Source: Amoebophrya sp. A120 (lineage: Eukaryota > Sar > Dinophyceae > Syndiniales > Amoebophryaceae). Taken from it: a DNA stretch of 64,000 nucleotides. Positions within the stretch are counted from its first letter, which is position 1; every line of letters starts with the position of its first letter. Shown piece after piece: positions 22,101-31,055 of the stretch. The notes under the pieces are model-generated. The model was not told the DNA's origin, ran no database searches, and saw only the letters and a list, made by a program, of their open reading frames with translations. The stretch covers positions 1,440,094 to 1,504,093 of the forward strand of contig CAJINV010000010.1 in NCBI GenBank assembly GCA_905178155.1, in the 5' to 3' direction. Made by a program: the position numbers and the translations under genes.

Positions 22101-25100
22101 GCCGGGGGGAAGAAGAATAAAACCGGAACGAGTAGCACCTCTTCCTCCGACCACAGCACCAGCACATCGCGGAGGAAAAACACGCCGAAGGTGATGAGAT
22201 GCATGCGGGTTGTGGAAAAGAACAAAATTGAGTCGGCTTTGGAATTGGAGGAACTTTACCGCGAGTATAGGCTCGGGCTGCTATAAAGGTGCACAACTCC
22301 TCCTCCCCCGCATTTGTATGTCATGAACAGCAATACAAACACCAGCTCCAGCGTAGATGGAGCCTATGCATGGCAAATCTATGTCCCTAATGTAGTGCTG
22401 TTTTGGCTTGTTCCGGAATTTGTCAAGCAAACAGTGCCGCAGGGCGGCGACTGGATTTGGGATTTTGCATGACAAAGAAAGGGGAGGGGGGGGGTTGTGC
22501 ACTGTCATAGTTACTCAGCTCCATGGAGAAGCACCCGAACATCCTTTGCTGTCACGGGATGCTGCTATCAAATGCAAATATGTCTGGGTCTGGAATCTTG
22601 TGATGCTGGTTGGAGAAAGACGAGCACACCTCAATTGGCTGCCAAGCATGACAAGTTTTGCAGATGCTACAGCGTTGTCTACTCTGCATGACAAACCGCG
22701 CTGCTGCCTGAGAGAAGAATGGCACTTTTGGGCAGCGCGCAAGACAACCTTGTGAATCATGCTAGCAGAGCATGGCAGACCCTGCATCTACTTTTTCGAG
22801 TTCGATAGCTGCACTCCACGAACCATTTGTACTTTATAATGGACGACCTCGGCGACGGGCGGAATCTCATGCACGTTCTGCAAACCTACCCGAACAAGGA
22901 ATTCCCGGAGCAGCAAATTCACGCGGTCTGGGTGCAGGTGTTGTGCGCGATTTCGTATTGTCACCAGGCCCTGGTGTGTCACCGAGATATCAAGCCAGAA
23001 ATCGTGCACATGGGAAGGAACGGAGTGGTATATTTTTATTGTTTTGATGATCTTACAACTGATGGTGATGATTTCGATTAACGCCCTTCTCTTACATACA
23101 TATGCATCTCGAGCATGACAAACAAAGTTTCTCAAGGGAGTTGCGCATTACGAATTTTCACATAGATGAAAAAAATAAATACTGAAAGGTAAAAGTCACG
23201 GATTTTACCCGTTCCACGTTGATGAAGGAAGTGGAAATGAACGGCAACAATTTCAAGCTATGAAATGCAAATATGTCTCAGTCTGCAAACTTGTGATGCG
23301 GGCTGGACAATCTTGAGGACGTCTCAATTCGTGGCCGCGCATGAAAAGTTTTTGAGAGGCTTCTAGGTGTTGCCTGTGCTGCATGGCAACCAACATACTT
23401 TGCATTCTTCCAGACCAAGCAGACATATTTCCAATCCATACAAAGACCGGCTGAACAAAATCGACAACCTCACAGAAGAAGAAAGGAAAGAGTACTGCAC
23501 GGGAAGCATTTACGACAACCCAGCAAGGCTCGTACCGGGCCACTGGCCTTACATGGCGCCGGAAGTGATTATCCCCGGGCTGAACTTTGTCGACGGAGCC
23601 CTAGCGGATGTTTGGGGCTTGGGAATTCTCTTGGTGGACATGATTCTGGGACCTGGAAGGATAGGGCATTTGGTGAAAAAGTTCGTCGCGAAAACCCAGG
23701 CGCAACTCGACGCCAGAGTATCCTGTGCAAAAGTATCGTACTCGTAGTGCAATCATGCATTACAAATCTTTTTCTTAAGGTAAATCAGCATTACAAATTT
23801 TATTTCTCATGCTGAGGAAATTTGTAATGCATTGATACGAGTGCGATACTTTTGCAATTCTAATTCATACAGAGGCGAGGTGTTCGAAAGTTTCGAAAAA
23901 CTGCAAAATAGATCCTCTGAAAACGAAACGAAGCTGAACGCTATCAAGTGCAAAAATGTCTTGGTCTGGTGGAAACTTGTGATGCTGGTTGGCGAATCCT
24001 GAGGACGCCACAGATGACAGCTCAGCATGACAAGTTTCTGACTTGCTAGGTGTTGCGTATTCTGCATGACAAACCCCGTCTCGGCATGACAGAAAAGTGG
24101 GCCTTTTGGGTAACGAGCATAACAGATTTTTGACTCATGCTAGCAGAGCATGGCAGACCTTCCCTTCTTCCAGACCAAGACATATTTGCGATCCATAAAC
24201 GCGAAGCATCTCGCGGAAAGAAACCGTCGGATTCTCGAGAACAACGAGGAAAGCCATTCCCAGAATAGCGGGGATGGCGGTGACGCGTCGTCTCTCTCCC
24301 CGAGCAAGGGTTCCGGCGCCTTTTCCTTCGGATCGCGATCGCCCGCAAACGTGCAGCAGTTATCAATCGGCTTTTCTCAAGCGTGGTTAATAAATTGGTA
24401 GCCGTATACATGTGTGTGCGACACAAGAACTACTACAGTGGCGAGGACCTTGCGTGGATCGCGTTACAGCTTTTCTTGAAAGGATAATTCCCCTGCGCTC
24501 TTCTTGCAGCGCGTCGAGATGAACTTGTCGTCATGCGAGAGGGTGGAATAATCGCCCGGAAGGTGATGGTGAAGATTCTGCATGAAGAGAAGAAAACCAC
24601 ATGTAAAAACTACACAGACTACCTCCAAAAATGTAGTAACGGACGCTTCAAATCCTCCATAGCCTCTGCTCGGAGCCTCAAAAGCGTCGGGCGTAAACAC
24701 GGAATCGCATTCGAGCAAGGAAAGCCCACAGGGAGCGGATTACAGCAACTTAGCCAAAGCGGCGAAAACCTCTCCAACATCCGGCGGCAAGGAACGAAAA
24801 AGGCTGAAAGAAGGCGTAGATAGGAAGAACAGCGGCGCTACTCCACCACCCGAAGAGCTGAGTGGTGAGATGAAAAGGGATATGAAATGCAAAAATGTCT
24901 GGGTCTGGGAGGTTGGAGCTTGTGATGCTAACTTCGGACTCTAAAAAAATCTGTATTGCATGATCAGCAAGAGGAGTCTAGTTTGTGCTACGCGGGGAGG
25001 GCGTTTGTCATGCGGAATAGGCAACATCAGGAAGCCCTCTAAAAATCTGTGATGCTAGGTCATGCATTACAAGCATCATGGGTCATGCCAGTCAAGCATG

Positions 25101-28100
25101 ACAAGCCTTGCATTCTTCCAGACCCAGACACTTTTGCATTTGATAAGGGAAGTTTCCGGGGAGTCTGCAGGGCGGGAGGATACCGTGAAAGGATCATCCA
25201 GCGGGCGCCTTTCCTGGCTATGCATTGCAAATATGTCTGGGTCTGGAAGAATGCAAACTTCGCATGCATCTTTTCCATGCCCTTGCCCCATGAGGTTTGG
25301 AGTGCAGGGCGTAGCATGACAGGCTCTGCGACGTCTCAATCATGCCTATCCTGCGCGACAAACTGCCTCTAAACTTGTTCAAAAGTTGTAGCTTTTGGGA
25401 GGCATGCAACACAAATTTTTGTACGATCTAGACTTAGCAACATGACAAGTTCGCGCCCTCCCAGACGCAGACACATTTGCAATGCATACTGGCCCGATAA
25501 CAACTACTTGGAGCATTTTCAGGCAATTATATGCATTGCAAAAGCATCTGCTCGTACTACCTAGTCATAAATTCTTGCATGAAATTGAACAAAATTTTCA
25601 GCAAGATGAACATGAGTTATGGAATTTGTAATGCTGAATCAGATAGGAAATAACCAGGTCAGCATGACTGATGCAGCAGGCTTGATGCCACTAGTACGCC
25701 TACGAGACTTTTGCACACCAGTATACGCAACGAGATCCAGCAACAGCGGCCTCGAGGAAGACAATAATTTTCAGCCGTTGATAAGAAGGAATTTGGCTTC
25801 GTTAGTCGAAGACAGTCCGATCATGCTATGAAAGTGCGAACCTCCCCGGCCTTCCCCTTACAACTTGTATTGCAAGATACCAATTCCAGCTCCAGCACCT
25901 CTTGCATTGAAGCACTGTTTGCGTGACAAATTTTGGAATCTCAAACAGTACTACTACAGTCCGTGTCAACATGCGAAGGGCCCTCCACTTCTTCCGTTGC
26001 TTGTCTTGCTGCACATGCACCTCAAATGAGGGGGAGGGCGGGGACGAGTTGTGCATTTTCATACATGCTGGCTGCCTTATTTCACGAGATCGAGCAAGAC
26101 GCGCTGGACAATCCCCTGGACGCAATCCCATTGTCTCAGCATATGAATTGCAAAAGTCTCGGTACTATAATGTAGAAATTGCATTACAAATAACTTGCTC
26201 AGCGTGGTTACAAGTGGAATTTGTCATGCTTATTTTCCTTGAGCAGGAGATTTGTCATGAGTAATCGTGATATATTGCTACGAGTGCGAAACTTTTGCAC
26301 AGAATAGAGCAAACTGTTCAGCAACAACGGAAATATCAGTACGGGAAGACTGAGGCAGGGGGAGTATTGTCTCAAGAATTCTTGCATAAGTGGTTCTTTC
26401 TGTGCGTAATCAGATAAGATCGTACTATTGAGACCACATCAGACATGAATGGCGCCCTCATACTTAGCTGCACCGTGCAGGATTTATTTGATATCTGAAA
26501 CTTTTATGCAAGAATTTCGCTCTCCCCGTGTCCTTCCCCTACTTATGTGGTGCGATTCCCAAGTCGAGTAAATTTAGTAAATTGAAAATATTTTTTTGAA
26601 AAAGAAAAACAAGAACCGTGGCGAGGCGGTGACGCGAAGTGATTTGGCCGGATGGAGGTTTTGGAAACGGTAGCCGGACTAGCTTGACCAGCTGGCGCCT
26701 TTGCTAAAGGTCGCAGCGTGCGGTCGCAAATATTTTCGGCACTAGAGTTCCATCGAGAGGGTCGCGCGCGCGCGGCGCGAAGAATGGCTCTCGGACTTGC
26801 CTGGCCACACGCCGGACTTTTTTTTCCGCGAGCAGAAAAAAAATGGCGCGCCAGAAAAAAAGTGTAACGCACCCAGAAAAACCGGAAAAATCCGGCTTTT
26901 TCTGGTGCGTCACACAAAAAGTAAATTGAGTAAATTGAGATTTTTAGGTCGTGTTCCCTGACCAGTGGAATTCGTTCCCAATACGCCTGCACAAAAAATC
27001 GGACCTTTTTTTCTCAATTTACTCAATTTACTTTTTCGCCGGGCGCTTTTTTTTCCCGGTTTTTTTCGGCAAGCCTGCCGTTTTCTTTTTTTGCGTCGAC
27101 GATTTTTCTTTGCCAGAAAACTTCGGTTATTTTTTTCCTGGGCTGAGATCTGGCCGGATTTGTATAGCATGTGGCGCGGAGAAATCGCAGCAACAGTCTC
27201 TTCCCAATAGTAGTAGCTCCATCTAGCAGCACTAGCCGCGAAGCGGTGCAATAGTCGGCGACTGTGGGGACAACCGAAAGGAGCAAACAGGGCGACACAG
27301 GAGACGGAGACAACAGCTGCGGGGCTACATAGCGAAGTCATGTCGAAAAAGCGGCGCCATTTTTTTAATTTCAATCTACTCAATTTCCTCGACTTGGGAA
27401 TTTGGACCTCTTGACCCTACCATAAGCTCCAATACAACGAAGCCCGGGAACCAACGCCGCCGCAAGCCAGTAGCTCCGGAACCACGACCAACACGTTTAC
27501 GTTCAATTCTTCGAGTATGACAATACCTCCTCTCCCCCTCATTTGTCATGCAAAGTACCAAGCCGACTCCTTTCCCTTAAGCACTGCTTGCATGACAGAT
27601 TTCGGAAGCTGAGCCAGCACATGAATCGGTCGCGAAGTTGTCATGCAAAAGCTGCATTTATACCAGCCCTTGTGTTGCTGCTTATGCCTTTCAAACGAGG
27701 GGGGGCGGGAGTTGTGCACTGTCATATCGAGCAACAACAAAACACAATCTTCTTCTTCCTCCGCCGAAAAGCTGCACCACGTGCCGAAAAACGAGATAAG
27801 TTCGGTGACCAGCTTATAACGGTAAAATTGGTATTCGTATTCAAAAAACGCAAAAAATTTTCCCCCCGTCAAGGGCTGCCGGCGACGCAACTGAAGGTGG
27901 TGCTGCAGCGAGAGGTCGAGAACAGAACAGGTAAGTAGGCGGCGTTCGGCGACCCTGCTAATTTTGAGTGGTATTTTTGGAATAATGGAATGAATCTACA
28001 TTAACCTAGCTAGCTTGTCGTGGTGGTAGATAGTTCAAAATGTAGCATGCACTTGTAGATGTGATTTCGCATATCGTGACTTGTCGCCGATTTTTCTGGA

Positions 28101-31055
28101 GAGACGTAGCTCGACCAGGCTGCGCATGTTGGGCACCACTTGGTGCCCAAGTCGGACACCGTGGTGGACCTGCTGTTGGACCGAGCCGGGCGACCCCAAC
28201 TGATTATCTTACTCGCCGAACATCTCAAGTGCTAGCTATTTTGAACTATCTAACACCACGACAAGCTCATACACTTCATTCGCATTCGCATTCGTCATCA
28301 AATAGCCTCGCATTCAAAAATAAAGAACAAAAGGTCGGCGCAGACGAGGTTGAAGCCGGGGGTCGTCGACGTTGGACGGTGGACGGAGGAGGTTGTTCTG
28401 GTGGGCTGAGAGGGGGCTCTAAATTTTTTGTATATTGAATAAGAATACCAATTTTACCGCTATACAGCTCTCAAGTGCCGAAAAACGAGATAAGTTCGGT
28501 GACCAGCTCTCAAGAAATGCGGACGACACCGAAAAAGAACAACAACAATCGCGGGCAAGTGTCACAATATTCACAGTAAATTTCCCGTACACGTACACAT
28601 GCGGTCTCTGCATGACAAAAATTGGCTTCGATCCTAGTCTAGCATTACAAGTTTTACGCTTCAAAGTGGTGAAATTTGTGATGTATATCTTGTACATGTA
28701 CGGGAATAAATTTGTATTGCATACAACAATCACCGACACAAGTCTCACGGATCCGGCGACGAGCTCCCGAGAGTTTAAATCCAGACCCACCTCTGCCGGG
28801 GAGCACGACCTGAATTCGGAAATCACGCCCTCCATTGTGCAGCCGTTCACCATGGCACAGTATGCCGTGCAGCAAGCCTTGCCGCCGGAATTCGGGGCAG
28901 AAGGAGGTATCTTGATGGTGCGCAAAAAATATTTCATCTCGTTTTTAATAATCGTCCACCTCCCTCAGGGACGTTCTAGTGCAGAGCAATGAACATTAAC
29001 TGTTGAGGACTTATTTTTGAAATGGAGGTCATGGTGATGATCATGATCATCTCTTCATGTGCTTCAACATTTCTTGTTCGCTAGCGTTCTAAACAACTTT
29101 TTTTTTAGTAGAAGTCAGCCCAGAAATGCATTTGTCGACGTCCTCGTACTGCAGTATGAAGCTGCATCAGAGTCAAGACCCACCTTGTCCCGTCCCATCA
29201 ATATCACAGCCCAGCAACAAGGCTCCAAGTCCAAACTGTCCAAAACCCCGAGTCTGGGGCATTCGAGCAACAGCAAGCGGCCGTCATCAAACGGATCGAT
29301 TTTGCAGGACGAGTCGGCCGTGCAGTCACAGGCCCTGAGCAATTACAATAACGGAGGTGGGGTTCCAGCAGGAGAGCATAGCCAGAGCATATCAAATGCA
29401 AAAATGTCTGGGTCTGGAAACTTGTGATGCTGGGTGGCGTATCATGAGGAGGCCAGAAGTGCTGGCTCAGCATGACAAGTTTCTGAGCTTCTAGGTGTTG
29501 CTTATTCTGCATGACAAACTGCGTTTCTGCATGACAGAAAAAAGGAGCTCTTGAGTAACGTGCGCGACAGATTTAAGAGTCATGCCAGACAAGCATGACA
29601 AACATGCACTCTTCCAGACCCAGACACTTTTACATTTGATAGAGCATAACAGCACACAACAAGCAGAGCAGTCGATCTTCGTCGAATAAAAAACCACCTT
29701 ATCACAGGAAAAAGTGTTAACGTTAACAATGTTCACAGATTGCAGTCATGCATCACAAATGTAGTCCAATATGCATGCTATGCATGACAAATTCTGACAC
29801 GTTTTGTGATGCATTGCTGCATCACAAATTCCGTTAACGTTAACTAACACTTTTTCCTGTGATACACCTTCGACGGAGCGGAAAAACAGCAGCAGTGCCG
29901 GTGGTGGTGGAACGGCTTCCACTTCAGCGCAGGCTGAACGGCGGAATAGTAACTATCTGATGAACAAAAAGACCCCCACGACAAAAGCCTTCCAGTGGAC
30001 CTGTTTTGACGATATGGAGATGGTGAAAGCGATATTTTCTGGCAATCCGACTTCTCCACTGAGTCACATGCTAAACATAAGGAGACTCGACGTCCTGTCC
30101 AACGACTTGCGGAAGCTGGTGCACAGCTGTTTAGTCTGGGACCCGGTCTTATCCTGTGCAAAAGTATCGTACTAGTATCTATAAATCGCATGACAAATTT
30201 CCTCCGCATGAAAGATGAAATTTGTAATGCGAATTTACCCTAACAATGGAATTTGTAATGCATAAATGCGATTACGATTAGTACGACTACGATACTTTTG
30301 CAGTTCATACGTCTTCCGCCCAGCCTCGAGCTCGTTCCAGTTACCCGAAATCCAGGCACAGTACGTCATGGAGATCGCGGTATGGATTGCAAAAGCATCG
30401 TACTAGTATGAATTGCATTACAATAAATTCACATAGCATTACAAATTTTAAATTTGTATGTAATGCGAATATGCCTCAAGAAAAAGACTTGTAATGCATA
30501 AACGCAATTAGTACAACGAGTGCGATACTTTTGCAATGCATACGCGGCGAAACTAAGCGAATCCCGCAAGGCCATCGACGGTCAACCGGGGAACGCCGGC
30601 CTGCTCATATGCATTGAAAATATGTCGGGGTCTGGGAGAATACAAGTACTTATATTGTCATGCTTGTCTCACATGACTATTGAACCTGTAATGCGTGAGC
30701 AGGAAAAGAGCCTCTTGCCCGTCATGCAAAAATGTAGTTTGTCATGCGGAAAGCGAAAGAACACCACTTGTCATGCGTGGCTGCCTATTCCAGTGTCCCC
30801 ACAATTCATAAATTAGCATCACAAGTTTCCAGTAGACCAAGACACATTTGCAGTGCATAGCACAGCTCCGGATTCAATTCCGCATCCGCCACCCCAAACT
30901 TGCTGCCGCAGAGACGGCAGGGGCTGCAGGGCCGAGGGCGGGCAGTCGCGGCGCCGCCCAAAGCAACGGACCGGTGTGATGTGGCGATGAACCCAAAAAA
31001 GCGAAGTCCAGAAAACCGGGGGGCGAATACCGGTGGACAATCGGAGCAGGCGTGA
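16134..31055 (+). CDS. Very large kinase-like protein with degenerate catalytic motifs
   Basis: The start ATG has an AACC upstream context. With 35 introners and five other introns removed (20915-21151, about 23028-23188, about 24351-24662, 26364-27426, 28918-29154) the product is about 1,767 residues. Residues 1-770 are low complexity (S/T/P/Q-rich) with a region ending LPIPDLVRLFDAYP. A protein kinase fold starts near residue 775: SEGRLGVTWRC (glycine-loop position), CMRV (usual VAIK lysine read as Arg), HPNIL, CHRDIKPEIV near 940 (usual Asn read as Ile), VTDFT (DFG glycine read as Thr), then MAPEV near 1013. After about 600 residues of S/Q/N-rich insert, the last kinase subdomain appears: LRKLVHSCLVWDP-VFRPAS near 1655. 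A pseudokinase or atypical kinase is likely. The junction near 24351-24662 is the weakest; the other junctions keep frame. Confidence 0.7.
16180..16288. mobile_element. Introner, family E (109 bp)
   Basis: It begins TATGCACAGAAAAAAACCC and ends GGGTTTTTTTCTGTGGATA, an almost complete hairpin. Perfect TTCGG duplication. Excision joins GQGSS to VSGHT. Confidence 0.92.
16636..16792. mobile_element. Introner, family A (157 bp)
   Basis: Perfect TTCTC duplication. The left tip is TATCCTGTGCAAAAG; the right tip is CTTCTGCAGTGCATA, so the two tips differ. Excision joins STHS to LRGYH. Confidence 0.9.
16850..17128. mobile_element. Introner, family F (279 bp)
   Basis: It begins TATCCTGAGGAAAAACGTCC and ends GATGTTTTTACTCAGAATA. 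Perfect CCGAC duplication. Excision joins QTPP to TLVDG. Confidence 0.92.
17170..17405. mobile_element. Introner, family C (236 bp)
   Basis: Flanks CCCAT and CCGAT (four of five). Excision joins PPTP to ITPLR. Confidence 0.85.
17474..17654. mobile_element. Introner, family A, altered right tip (181 bp)
   Basis: The right tip reads TTTTGCAGTGGAAA instead of ending ATA. Flanks TTGAC and TTGGC. Excision joins SEPL to TAEEE. Confidence 0.75.
17702..17810. mobile_element. Introner, family E (109 bp)
   Basis: Same length as the copy at 16180. Perfect ACCGG duplication. Excision joins NSLT to GALRE. Confidence 0.92.
17941..18108 (+). mobile_element. Introner, family H, forward (168 bp)
   Basis: It begins TATGCAACTATACAAATTG, and the right end runs GGGAAATTTACTGTGGATA. 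Perfect CAGTA duplication. Excision joins LSNS to TSRLN. Confidence 0.9.
18363..18581. mobile_element. Introner, family C (219 bp)
   Basis: Perfect GGATC duplication. Excision joins QRPD to RDKYA. Confidence 0.9.
18699..18948. mobile_element. Introner, family F, diverged ends (250 bp)
   Basis: The right end reads CCGTTTTTGCATAGGACA. Flanks GACCG and AAACG. Excision joins LTDD to RLPIP. Confidence 0.7.
18997..19146. mobile_element. Introner, family A (150 bp)
   Basis: Flanks ACCCG and ATCCG. Excision joins DAYP to QSPPI. Left tip TATGCATTGC, right tip GCACAGGATA. Confidence 0.88.
19248..19399. mobile_element. Introner, family A (152 bp)
   Basis: Flanks GGCAG and AGCAG. Excision joins KMRQ to LKKAK. 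Confidence 0.88.
19528..19677. mobile_element. Introner, family A (150 bp)
   Basis: Perfect AGAAT duplication. Excision joins PVQN to EDLGK. A clean type example: TATGCACTGC on the left, GCAAAGGATA on the right. Confidence 0.92.
19717..19967. mobile_element. Introner, family B (251 bp)
   Basis: Perfect GATCA duplication. Excision joins EKQI to TNTSN. Confidence 0.92.
20063..20369. mobile_element. Introner, family D (307 bp)
   Basis: It begins TATGGAAGTGTCAGAATCGG and ends AATCCTGACACTCCCATA. Flanks AACCT and AAGCG (three of five). Excision joins NFGT to CTGVK. Confidence 0.8.
21289..21424. mobile_element. Introner, family A (136 bp)
   Basis: Flanks TGGAA and TGGAG. The shortest clear A copy. 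Excision joins MRVE to SNMAR. Confidence 0.88.
21509..21728. mobile_element. Introner, family G (220 bp)
   Basis: It begins TATGCAAAGAAAAAAGTG and the right end runs GCAGTTTTTTCTCGGGATA. Flanks GGCAG and GACAG. Excision joins DVEA to VELKY. Confidence 0.88.
21819..21974. mobile_element. Introner, family A (156 bp)
   Basis: Flanks CTGGA and TTGGA. Excision joins NPAL to DQLET, just before the kinase-like domain. Confidence 0.88.
22282..22509. mobile_element. Introner, family C (228 bp)
   Basis: Flanks GCTGC and GTTAC (three of five). Excision joins RLGL to LSSME, restoring LLSSMEKHPNIL of the kinase-like N-lobe. Confidence 0.82.
22566..22807. mobile_element. Introner, family B, degenerate right arm (242 bp)
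   Basis: Perfect GCTGC duplication although the right arm (CTACTTTTTCGAGTTCGATA) has lost most family B identity. Excision joins HGML to HSTNH. Confidence 0.85.
23259..23440. mobile_element. Introner, family B, short (182 bp)
   Basis: Flanks CAAGC and CAAAG. Excision joins NNFK to HRLNK. Confidence 0.8.
23719..23869. mobile_element. Introner, family A (151 bp)
   Basis: Perfect CAGAG duplication. The right tip is extended (GCAATTCTAATTCATA). Excision joins LDAR to GEVFE. Confidence 0.9.
23942..24197. mobile_element. Introner, family B (256 bp)
   Basis: Perfect AACGC duplication. Excision joins KLN to AKHLA. Confidence 0.92.
24881..25145. mobile_element. Introner, family B (265 bp)
   Basis: Perfect AGGGA duplication. 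Excision joins EMKR to EVSGE. Confidence 0.92.
25219..25488. mobile_element. Introner, family B with A-like tips (270 bp)
   Basis: The tips are TATGCATTGC and GCAATGCATA, as in family A, but the arms behind them are family B. Perfect CTGGC duplication. Excision joins RLSW to PDNNY. Confidence 0.92.
25528..25726. mobile_element. Introner, family A, diverged (199 bp)
   Basis: Flanks GCAAT and GCAAC. The right end reads CACCAGTATAC. Excision joins HFQA to MRSSN; a boundary shifted by three bases is also possible. Confidence 0.75.
25827..26063. mobile_element. Introner, family C (237 bp)
   Basis: Perfect CATGC duplication. Excision joins SPIM to LAALF. Confidence 0.9.
26142..26306. mobile_element. 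Introner, family A (165 bp)
   Basis: Flanks CAGCA and GAGCA. Excision joins PLSQ to QTVQQ. Confidence 0.86.
26364..26530. repeat. Inverted-repeat element at the start of a GT-AG intron (L)
   Basis: The arms GAATTCTTGCATAAG (about 26376-26390) and CTTTTATGCAAGAATT (about 26501-26516) face each other. The left edge coincides with the intron's GT (GTATTGTC). No duplication found. Confidence 0.55.
26555..27401. mobile_element. Composite inverted-repeat element inside a GT-AG intron (about 850 bp)
   Basis: The outer arms ATTCCCAAGTCGAGTAAATT and AATTTCCTCGACTTGGGAAT extend about 35-40 bp with mismatches. Inside are a hairpin at about 26869-26912 (CACCCAGAAAAACCGG with its complement) and a second inverted pair built on AAGTAAATTGAGTAAATTGAG near 26918-26942 and 27013-27040. 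No transposase frame is visible and no flanking duplication is clear. The host intron runs about 26364-27426. Confidence 0.7.
27516..27726. mobile_element. Introner, family C (211 bp)
   Basis: Perfect TCGAG duplication. Excision joins FNSS to SNNKT. Confidence 0.9.
27781..28513 (+). repeat. 39-bp tandem coding repeat split by an introner
   Basis: The unit encodes VPKNEISSVTSSQ. Copy 1 is 27781-27814 plus 28470-28474; copy 2 is 28475-28513. The two copies are identical as read after removal of the element at 27815-28464. Confidence 0.85.
27815..28464. mobile_element. Introner, family M (650 bp)
   Basis: It begins TATAACGGTAAAATTGGTAT and ends ATACCAATTTTACCGCTATA, with arms extending through AT-rich sequence for about 45 bp. 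Perfect CAGCT duplication. It contains a second inner inverted pair (TAGATAGTTCAAAATGTAGC against GCTAGCTATTTTGAACTATC). Excision restores a perfect 13-residue tandem repeat. Confidence 0.88.
28568..28723 (-). mobile_element. Introner, family H, reverse orientation (156 bp)
   Basis: It begins TATTCACAGTAAATTTCCCG, the complement of the usual H right end. Flanks CACAA and CAACA. Excision joins QVSQ to ITDTS. Confidence 0.82.
29390..29641. mobile_element. Introner, family B (252 bp)
   Basis: Perfect GAGCA duplication. Excision joins HSQS to ITAHN. The interior is very close to the copy at 43810-44061. Confidence 0.92.
29700..29864. mobile_element. Introner, family I (165 bp)
   Basis: It begins TATCACAGGAAAAAGTGTTA and ends AACACTTTTTCCTGTGATA, with a GTTAACGTTAAC core in both arms. 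Perfect CACCT duplication. Excision joins NKKPP to STERK. The arms resemble family G. Confidence 0.92.
30150..30309. mobile_element. Introner, family A (160 bp)
   Basis: Flanks GGTCT and CGTCT. Excision joins WDPV to FRPAS, restoring the WDPxxRP motif of the last kinase subdomain. Confidence 0.9.
30381..30542. mobile_element. Introner, family A (162 bp)
   Basis: Perfect CGCGG duplication. Excision joins MEIA to AKLSE. Confidence 0.92.
30608..30859. mobile_element. Introner, family B, diverged (252 bp)
   Basis: Flanks GCTCA and GCACA. Excision joins AGLL to SSGFN. Confidence 0.85.

Noticed and set aside
27815-28464. LTR element bounded by the VPKNEISSVTSSQ repeat
   Set aside because: The direct repeat is coding and lies outside and beside the element. 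The element's own ends are inverted and have a 5-bp duplication.
16636-30859. CRISPR-like array of short repeats
   Set aside because: The repeats are inverted pairs at the ends of introns inside coding exons, at irregular spacing, not direct repeats with uniform spacers.
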